This document shows positions 57,616 through 64,000 of a stretch of 64,000 nucleotides of DNA, piece by piece. Numbering within the stretch: the first letter of the stretch is position 1; each line of letters opens with the position of its first letter. Location of the stretch: contig JASEVX010000005.1 of the NCBI GenBank assembly GCA_031761405.1, forward strand, positions 33,360,869-33,424,868, given 5' to 3'. The DNA comes from Serripes groenlandicus. Taxonomy: Eukaryota > Mollusca > Bivalvia > Cardiida > Cardiidae. Below the pieces are notes generated by a model. The model made no database searches and was not told the DNA's origin. It saw only the letters and a program-made list of their open reading frames with translations. Made by a program: the position numbers and the translations under genes.

Positions 57616-58110
57616 CCTTTTGCAGATGCTTGAGTTTTCTATTATCAAATGATGACGTTTTCTCATGTAGTAACGCCTTTCTAAACAGTTTCAGCATAGA
57701 TGTGAATATTTGAAACAATTAAAGAAAAAGTGTTATTTATTCTTTTACACAAATGTTTCAACTTGCCCTAATCTGTAATATTAAAACGCATCAAGACCGT
57801 TTTTCTTTTAAACCTTTTCATTGTGAGTAACTAACTTCTCCTTTCCTCATAATGTTTTGTGTTGTTCTTTGCAGACGAGTAAAAAATCCGTCTGCATATA
57901 GCGCAAAGTGTTAAATGACTGAACGCTCTAAATTATATGGGGATTATTAACATTATTATGTAAATATGGTTTCTGCCACGTTTTAAATAGGAGACCCGGG
58001 TCAGCTTTCCGCAAGCAGACGTGTTACCGTGATATTACCAACAAACATGTGAACAAAATGCACACTCATTGAACTTAAATACTCATTGCTTAGTAATTTA
58101 CCTTTTGTCT
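57616..58110. repeat. delta module tail, copy E
   Basis: Matches 42325-42800 in unit B and 54990-55390 in unit D: 'ttgagttttctattatcaa.tgatgacg', 'tttacacaaatgtttcaacttgcc', 'gtgttaaatgactgaacgctct', 'atatggtttctgcca.gttttaaat' and 'cgtgatattaccaacaaacatgtgaacaaaatgcacac'. No L1 or MITE-P accompanies it. Confidence 0.8.
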
Positions 58111-58243
58111 ACGGTGAAATAAAAATAGATAATGAACAGCCAATTTCATGCATAATTTGCATAGTTGTTTCTATTCCAAAGATGCTTCAGGAAAGCATCT
58201 AAAAATCTCGAAATATAGTTCCTTACTATAATAGAATATATTA

Positions 58244-58540
58244 TTAGAAAAGATCAAACACGGTTACTTCAATATATAAATATTTAAGGTCACAATACAC
58301 CAAATAAATTCCTTCTTTGTTTACATGTAAATCAACCAGCTTCAACCCTCGTTTATCACATTTTTCTAAGCGTTTCCCATGTAGAACACCATATATCATT
58401 GAAAAGAGATACTTCTTACCTTTAAAATAATCCATAGAAAATGTGGGGTCATGTATTATGCAAGAAAGAACTCGCTCTGTGAAGATGGGGACCGTCCTTT
58501 TTACCACAATCCAGCTAGGCTGAAAATGGGTTTACCCATA
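58244..58540 (-). CDS. unidentified exon-like reading frame
   Basis: The open minus frame (at least 87 codons, ending TAA at about 58241-58246) reads like real protein: FSMDYFKGKKYLFSMIYGVL, then KCDKRGLKLVDLHV and IYLVYCDLKYLYIEVTVFDL. Upstream on the same strand a pyrimidine-rich 'acccattttcag' at about 58520-58531 could be a 3' splice site, making this a last exon. I do not recognise the family. An opposite-strand frame of 100 codons (58451-58753) overlaps its start, and its composition is less convincing. No neighbouring exon is seen, so an old transposase or retroelement piece is equally possible. Confidence 0.3.
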
Positions 58541-58759
58541 CTCTACTTTCACTTTCACACAAGGTCAACATACCTAAACTGGTCAAATCAAACAGTTCCA
58601 GTTCATCCTCTACATATTTACAAAGAATTTACACCCACTGTCACATATCCAATGCAGTCTGGGCCAGATGTACAACCATTTCTAGGCAAACAAAGTTTTG
58701 TTTACGCAATACTTGGCGTAGATCAAAGGGGCCCGCGGATGTATTTAGCGTAATTTGAC

Positions 58760-60347
58760 CTTAATAAGATTTTATTTAATACCACATACTACATAGAGGA
58801 TGAACAATTTCGTATATAACTATGATTATATACATGTACACTGTGAACATGTATATAATAATGGTTATGTATTGCTTTGTCTACGTTTCGATGCCAAAGA
58901 TAGATAATTAGACAGTTTATTCATGGTTTTCTTTGTAGTTAATGAAAGAAGTAATGTGAATTTAAACATAATTTAGACGGGTGATATAGTACTTGTCGAT
59001 GCATTAATGTCACGTTAACACTGTATCATAGTTTACCAAAATACCCCTAGATTGGTTGAAATGACGTATAGTTTATTTATTACATACATTTCAGTATGTT
59101 AGTTAGAAATGGGATTCAATCCAGACAAACTCATTGTTTCAACAAGGTCTGGTACAATTATTGCGTAGACATTGCTATGTACAACTAAATAAGAAGTGTA
59201 TAATTAAGACAAATATTAGATTACACGAAGGGGCAGATAGGAGTTGCTCTACATTATTCGCGAGTACTGTTTAAGCAAGATAAGGGATACTCATGTAAAT
59301 GGTTTTGTTAAACCCTTTCCCAAAATATACAGATGCATCTGTAAAAGGCACCGTTAGAAAACATTTTTGCAAAAGAAGCAATAAGGTGCAATTTCTCCTG
59401 TTGTCACATTGTTTTTAACTCTATACAATAAGTCTACAAATAATGGCCGCATAGGCATATCTTGAATTAAATTGTTGGTTTTACTGGTGAATGCCGCATT
59501 TACTTTGGGGTATATTTGTTCCGTTATGAATACAGCTAGCTTTTCCCCTTTGACATACTATTTTGTTGCGTTTTGAGAGCTTCTGCGAACAAAAAGCTAA
59601 CATATACGAAATACTACATGTAGGAAGATTAACCTATATTTTTAAGTTGTTCAAGTAGTATTGTGTATCTATTTGTTGACTGCAATACAGTTAGTTATGT
59701 AAACCCGTTCCTACATTTAGCGACTGCAGGTTCTGGCTTTACAATTGATATTAGCCCGAAAAGCAATAGTGCTTCATATATTTAGATATATTTAAACTTG
59801 TTAAAATTACTTTGTATTTTGTGTTTATATACCCCCGTTTTTGTTATCATACCTCTGCTAAGCAGAAGGAGAATATACTTTTTAACCTTATTGATACAGT
59901 TAGAGCAGATTTAAAACCGTTTATTGGTAACAAATTAAGAAACTTCAGCTTGTATGACACATTTTAGTTGCAGTCAATGTTAAGCAAACTGTAAACCAAA
60001 TGATTTCAGGACTTAACTTCTCATATCACGACTAAACTTCACATGCTGAATATCACATAGATCTTAGTATAGGCTATGATAGCCAGATGAGCAATATATG
60101 CACATCTTGGCCTTCTTGTTTAAAATAAAGAGACAGTTGGCCTTCTTGTTCAACATACTAAGATCCTGTCTGTTTGCACCGGTTATTTAAATGTACTGAA
60201 CTGCATCTGCTTCCTTTAAGTCATGCTTCAATATCATGCGTGGCTTCAAAATTCGTCTTGTTTACCTATTTGAGCAGGGAATGATAACATTAAATATGTT
60301 GAGACTGAACGTACTTCCCGAACCTTCCAGAGGCTTTGACATAGTTC
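58760..60347. other. no gene; one weak foldback copy
   Basis: AT-rich. A diverged FB-Q hairpin lies at about 59355-59415 ('gaaaacatttttgcaaaagaagcaa' and 'gcaatttctcctgttgtcacattg'), preceded by 'ccctttcccaaa'. 'ttggccttcttgtt' is repeated at about 60107 and 60137. Nothing else is recognised. Confidence 0.45.
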
Positions 60348-60351
60348 ATAC

Positions 60352-60597
60352 CGAGGGCTTGGTGTGAAACGGTTGTAACTAAAATCGGTATTTTTTTACC
60401 AAGGTTAATCACCTTGCCATTAAGTTTTTATAAGCGTTAAATCATTTTTCTTGGTAAACAATGGAAATTTAGGTGCCATTGCTCGTTCTGAGCAATGGCA
60501 CCTAAATTTGCATTGTTTACAAAGGGGTCAAAATTGCCCCTAAACCAGGGTTTTCAAAATAGGTTTTTAGTTACAACCGTTTCACGCCAAGCCCTCG
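60352..60597. mobile_element. MITE-T copy 2 (246 bp, ATAC-flanked)
   Basis: Same length and structure as 3461-3706. The ends are CGAGGGCTTGG and CCAAGCCCTCG, with ATAC on both flanks (60348-60351 and 60598-60601). The central hairpin is kept with one mismatch near its base. I count nine substitutions from copy 1. A 63-codon plus frame at 60495-60686 runs out of the element and is incidental. Confidence 0.9.
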
Positions 60598-60601
60598 ATA
60601 C

Positions 60602-61060
60602 TATTCAAAGTTTTGGTTGTTATTTCAAAAGACTATATCTGTGTTCATGGTATATAGACGTTATCAAGGTCGTATGTGGGAGATAATTCTAGGCTACAAT
60701 GTACTCGATGTTTAATTAAATAGTGTATTCAACTTTTTTATCGTTGTTTTCAAAAGATCATATATGTTTTCAAGGTCTATAGATGTTTTCAAGTTCGTAT
60801 GCTGCAGATTATGTGTATGCTTGAGATCACTCCAGGCTAAAATTATTATTGTATTTTATTTCTATATTTATATTCAACTCTTTTGTCGTCGATATCAAAA
60901 GACCACAGATGTTTTCCATGTATGTAGATGATTTCAATGTCGATTTCTGTAGATTGTTTGTATGTGGGAGATCACTGAAGCCTACACTTTACATGTACTT
61001 GTTATTCTATTCAATAATATTCAACGCTTCTATCGTTATTAACAAAAGACTACTAAATAA
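60602..61060 (+). repeat. ~145-bp tandem repeat, about three units
   Basis: 'ttcaac.cttt..tcgt.g.t.tcaaaaga' recurs at about 60728, 60872 and 61018, with a partial start at 60605. 'gtatgtgggagat.a.t..aggcta' recurs at about 60670, 60815 and 60960. It begins immediately at the right flank of MITE-T copy 2. Confidence 0.6.
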
Positions 61061-61427
61061 CCCAATATAGTCGAATACAGTCTCCTGTTGGCTATCCATA
61101 CATAACATGTGTGACTGAAAAAAAGATTGGGACATATACTGGAAGGATTGTTAAGGTCATTAAGCGGTCAGTTCAATGGTATGATTAACTGATAAGTGCC
61201 TGTCCGGTTTACCATGCTTTAGTAGTGGACTACATAACCCCTCGAAGTAAAATGAACCATTGGCACAGTCTAATCAGAATCTGGATCTGCATCAAGTGCA
61301 TTATTTAAGGGTTTTGTAATTAAAACTCGAAACACCGACCTGACGGTATGGAAGCGTAGGCTGATTTTTAACGGCACAATGATCAGTGTCCATGAAATAA
61401 CATATTTTAATAATTATGTGACAACCA

Positions 61428-61694
61428 ATATGAGCTGTCACGCGAGAAAACAAATAGTATGGCCTCTGCGTAATATATTGATCCAGATCAGCCTGCGCAG
61501 TCCGCGCAGACTGAACCGGTCCGTCACATTCCGTCTCAGTGGGATAGAGGTATTGAGTAATAATTCCTAAAACAGAAAAAAAAACACTGGAGGCGAAAAA
61601 AGTCTATCCGGGTAAGCCTGCGCGGCATGCTTATGCTGATCCGGATCGATACCTTACGCAGAGTCCACAATGTTTATCGCGGAACGGCTCATAT
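61428..61694 (-). mobile_element. MITE-P, full-length, inverted
   Basis: Termini ATATGAGCTGTCACG and GAACGGCTCATAT. The internal order is reversed compared with unit A: 'cctgcgcagtccgcgcagactga' comes first and 'aagcctgcgcggcatgc' last. No coding capacity. Confidence 0.85.
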
Positions 61695-61707
61695 CTTAAC
61701 TCAGGAC

Positions 61708-61816
61708 AAGGTGTTTCAGCACAATTCTGCAGACTGGTCGGAACCAGCAATCCTGCAGACTGGTCGGAACCAGTCAAGGTGTTTCAGCACAATCCTGCAG
61801 ACTGGTCGGAACCAGT
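61708..61816 (+). repeat. palindrome-containing minisatellite, three units
   Basis: 'caat.ctgcagactggtcggaaccag' occurs three times (61721, 61748 and 61790). Two units carry the extra lead 'aaggtgtttcagca'. The core ACTGGTCGGAACCAGT is a near-perfect palindrome. Confidence 0.85.
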
Positions 61817-62001
61817 CATTTCAAATTAGATTCCTTTCGCACTTACTACCTTAATTTACGTCTGATTACATTGTAGTAACCCTTATTCCTTTTAATCCTC
61901 GAAATCGATGCAATGCCCCCTATTTTTGACAAGTTCTTACGTATTTATGGATAAATACTTACTCTATATTGGTACTAAGCGGACCATGTATACCTAGATA
62001 A

Positions 62002-62045
62002 GACTGCGGGAATGCGCAGGCTGATCTGGGTTTACATTATTCGCA
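62002..62045 (+). mobile_element. MITE-P-like fragment
   Basis: 'gactgcgggaatgcgcaggctgatctgggt' followed by 'acattattcgca' matches the inner right part of MITE-P with changes. No termini. Confidence 0.4.
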
Positions 62046-62458
62046 ATTAAATTGTAATCGCGTACGTAATATGATGCGAATAAGAGGATTATCTTGTTCC
62101 CTTTGTTATCATTATTAGTTTGATCATAAATAGAAAATGCATCTTAAATGATTAATATTTAATGAACAAAAGATTACCTATAACGACTGCAAGGCATTTG
62201 GTAACTTTTAATTAAAAAACGTATTAGCCGCGTCAAACCATTGCCGGAAATGTTCATTCTCCGCTTTTTGGCATCACTTAATGTTACATTTGCGTGAAGC
62301 TAGTATTACCGGTTTGTCAAAAGTAACATCCGAACCTATATGAAATGCTGAGGGTCGATGAAGGCATTGTAGAGGCTGTGCATATATATGTATAGGCTCA
62401 CCTGAGTGTCTACTGATTGCAAATGCAACACGACCCCGATCCACCAGACGCTATATTA

Positions 62459-62545
62459 TGTGGTGCAGATGTAGAGCGTCGGCCTCTCGTACCAAAGGTC
62501 CCGGGTTCGAGTCCTGTGCTAATCGGGTTCTGACATTTGGATTTT
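62459..62545 (+). mobile_element. tRNA-like SINE head (type S4)
   Basis: Box A-like TGGTGCAGATGTAGAGCG (62461-62478) and a perfect box B GGTTCGAGTCC (62504-62514), spaced as in a tRNA gene. The acceptor and T-stem pairings do not close well, so this is a tRNA-derived SINE head rather than a tRNA gene. It is followed by the dispersed repeat 62557-62655, which also occurs at 15236-15345. Both parts lie within the extra segment of copy 1. Confidence 0.7.
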
Positions 62546-62661
62546 TCAACACAAACGGCGCGAGTACTGTTTAAGTTTCCAGGAAGCAGACATCAAGCGT
62601 GATTAATATAAGCTGACAGCTTGTTTCGCAATAGATGTAAAATAAATAAGTTTAAACTATA

Positions 62662-62900
62662 TGTTTTACCCGTTCCCACGTACGACATATTCTGCAGCAG
62701 ACGACTTGAAAGCATCTTAGGGTAAATTTGTAAACTCTCTTCATATATGAAGTAAACTTATTGAATATAGTTGAAGAAATTGTGGAAAATAGAAACAAAC
62801 TGATCATCATGATCAATTTCTCCATTTGCCTTAATGTTTTCAATCTTCGTCTGCTGCAAAGGTGTCAGAAAAGGGTCTACGTATGAGAAAGCTTTAATGA
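62662..62900. mobile_element. FB-Q foldback element, best-preserved copy
   Basis: The left end 'acccgttcccacgtacgacatattctgcagcagacgac' is imperfectly inverted at the right end ('cgtctgctgcaaaggtgtcagaaaagggtctacgtatgagaaag'). The centre is a hairpin, 'gaaattgtggaaaatagaaacaaactgatcat' against 'gatcaatttctccatttgcc..aatgttttcaa'. Relatives occur at 37131, 40380, 59355 and 63706, with single arms elsewhere. Confidence 0.6.
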
Positions 62901-63204
62901 AATGCGTAGTAAGAAAGACAATGCTACTCCGTATTCTCATTTTAATCCTATATACCGGAGTTTCTTCATAGGAAATCTTTGTTTGGACCACTGAAAGTAA
63001 AAAATCATAGAAGAATCAGTGTGATAAATTTGAGCAGTGCTCTAGGGAAAATTTACCCTCAGGGTATTTGTCCCCACTGCTTATCCAGATCGAACTGCAC
63101 AGCAGCAAATGCAAATAGCTCATCTGCATCTGTCCTTGTTGCGGAAAAGTAATAGAATATTAAAAAAAAGATTTATTAGGAGCAGTGAACAGTTTAATCA
63201 GAAT

Positions 63205-63393
63205 TTACGAGCTGTCTCACCTGATATCTGCATTGTTTGGCTGTGAGTTATAAAAATATTCCAAAAATCCTATAACATGAAAATGGAGTCGTCCGAGTTT
63301 GAACATGGAAGAGTTTACTTTAAACAATTCGGCGCTGAAACGCAATATTGAGCATGTTGCAAACAATGCAGATTCAGGTGAGTCAGCTCGTTA
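63205..63393. mobile_element. small TIR element flanked by TTA, followed by a truncated second copy
   Basis: Arms of about 30 nt (from 63208, CGAGCTGTCTCACCTG, and to 63390, CAGGTGAGTCAGCTCG) differ by one mismatch and one indel. TTA lies on each side (63205-63207 and 63391-63393). The second copy starts at once at 63394 and repeats 'cgagctgtctcacctgaaatctgcattgttt' to about 63530, but has no right arm. Confidence 0.8.
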
Positions 63394-63550
63394 CGAGCTG
63401 TCTCACCTGAAATCTGCATTGTTTCGCTGTGAGTTATAAAAATATTCCAAAAATCCTATAACATGAAAATAGAGTCGTCCGAGTTTGAACATGGAAGAGT
63501 TTACTTTACTTTGAATAATTAGGCGCTGAAAGGGTTAAAAGACGTATGCG

Positions 63551-64000
63551 CCGCGTCAACCCATTGCGGTTAATGTTGATTCTCCGCTTTCTGAGTAGTA
63601 ACATTTGCGTGAAGCTAGTACATCTATTATCGGTTTGTCAAAAGTAACATCCGAAACTATTATGAAATGCTGAGGGTCGAAGAAGGGCTGTGTAGAAGCT
63701 GTGCACATGTTTTACCCCTTCCCACATACGACTTATTCTGCAGCAGGCGACTTTAAAAAGCATCTTTGGATAATTATGTAAACTCTCTTTAAAACTTAAG
63801 TAAACTTTTTGAAAAGAGTTAAAAAACTGCTCATCATGAGGAATTTCTCCATTTGACACAATGATTTCAAAAATTGTCTACTACAATGACGTCATAAAAG
63901 GGTCTACGTGTGAGAAAGGTTTAATGGAAAGCGCATTAAGAAAGACAATGCTACTCCGTATGACGAAACTATTTTTTAACCATGTATCATAGGAAATCTT
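63551..64000 (+). repeat. local segmental duplication, copy 2 (runs off the window)
   Basis: Matches 62229-62387 and 62662-63000. It reads 'gaagctgtgcacatgttttacccc' directly across the point where copy 1 carries its 270-bp insertion, so it records the empty site. It includes an FB-Q copy (63706-63925). Confidence 0.8.

Larger units (their letters stand above)
62229..63000 (+). repeat. local segmental duplication, copy 1
   Basis: 'ccgcgtcaa.ccattg', 'ttctccgctttttgg', 'catttgcgtgaagctagta', 'ggtttgtcaaaagtaacatccga' and 'gaaatgctgagggtcga.gaagg' match 63551-63700, and 62662-63000 matches 63706-64000. Copy 1 has about 270 extra bp (62388-62660) that copy 2 lacks. Confidence 0.8.

Noticed and set aside
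62459..62545. Functional tRNA gene
   Set aside because: Box B is perfect, but the acceptor and T-stem pairings do not close. It sits in an insertion with SINE-like context.

Overview
The window looks like intergenic DNA from a bivalve or related mollusc nuclear genome. It is AT-rich, has no convincing host gene, and is packed with decayed transposons. Several repeats are of types I recognise from bivalve assemblies, by memory and not by search: tRNA-headed SINEs with a shared 'CCGTGATATAACTGA...GGCGTTAAAC' tail, a 'gatatctaggtcaagttcgaat / gggtca' tandem family, palindromic elements ending in GGGACGGCTCAT, and L1/Tx1-like and CR1-like LINE relics. Almost every open reading frame is below 110 codons and is either a fragment of a retroelement or has no protein character. 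Family names such as MITE-P, MITE-T, M1 and delta are working labels for this answer only.

Left flank (1-23.6 kb): single copies and pairs of small elements. These are MITE-P fragments, a 246-bp MITE-T copy, several foldback (hairpin) elements, two degenerate tandem-repeat blocks (358-1285 and 4920-6220), two CR1-like LINE relics (6838-8950 plus strand; 12381-13386 minus strand), a lone L1-type ORF1 tail (14587-14703), an L1/Tx1 C-terminal relic (19560-20000), seven SINE copies or fragments, a GT/CG microsatellite near 19.0 kb and a 20-C tract at 20121.

Central block (23.6-58.1 kb): one large array of related composite units. The basic unit, left to right, is a minus-strand L1/Tx1 ORF2 relic, a MITE-P copy at the same internal site, then a non-coding 'delta' module. 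Four units are seen: A 28241-33185, B 33186-43150, C 43747-48280, D 51084-55620, plus a lone delta tail E near 57.6-58.1 kb. A second module, M1, precedes units A and D (23588-28240 and 48281-51083). A CR1-like RT fragment follows delta in two places (43140-43720 and 55830-56815). Comparing copies exposes later insertions: a Ty3/gypsy protease-integrase relic in M1, a 1681-bp element with hairpin ends and a TAA duplication that splits the unit-B MITE-P, a further ~4.27-kb insertion in unit B, and a ~640-bp insertion in unit C.

Right flank (58.1-64 kb): a possible exon-like reading frame (58244-58540, minus), the second MITE-T copy, a ~145-bp tandem block, an inverted MITE-P, a small palindromic minisatellite, and a local segmental duplication (62229-63000 and 63551-64000) whose first copy carries a SINE-containing insertion.

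There is no operon, pathway or gene system here. The value of the window is as a record of nested transposition and local amplification.
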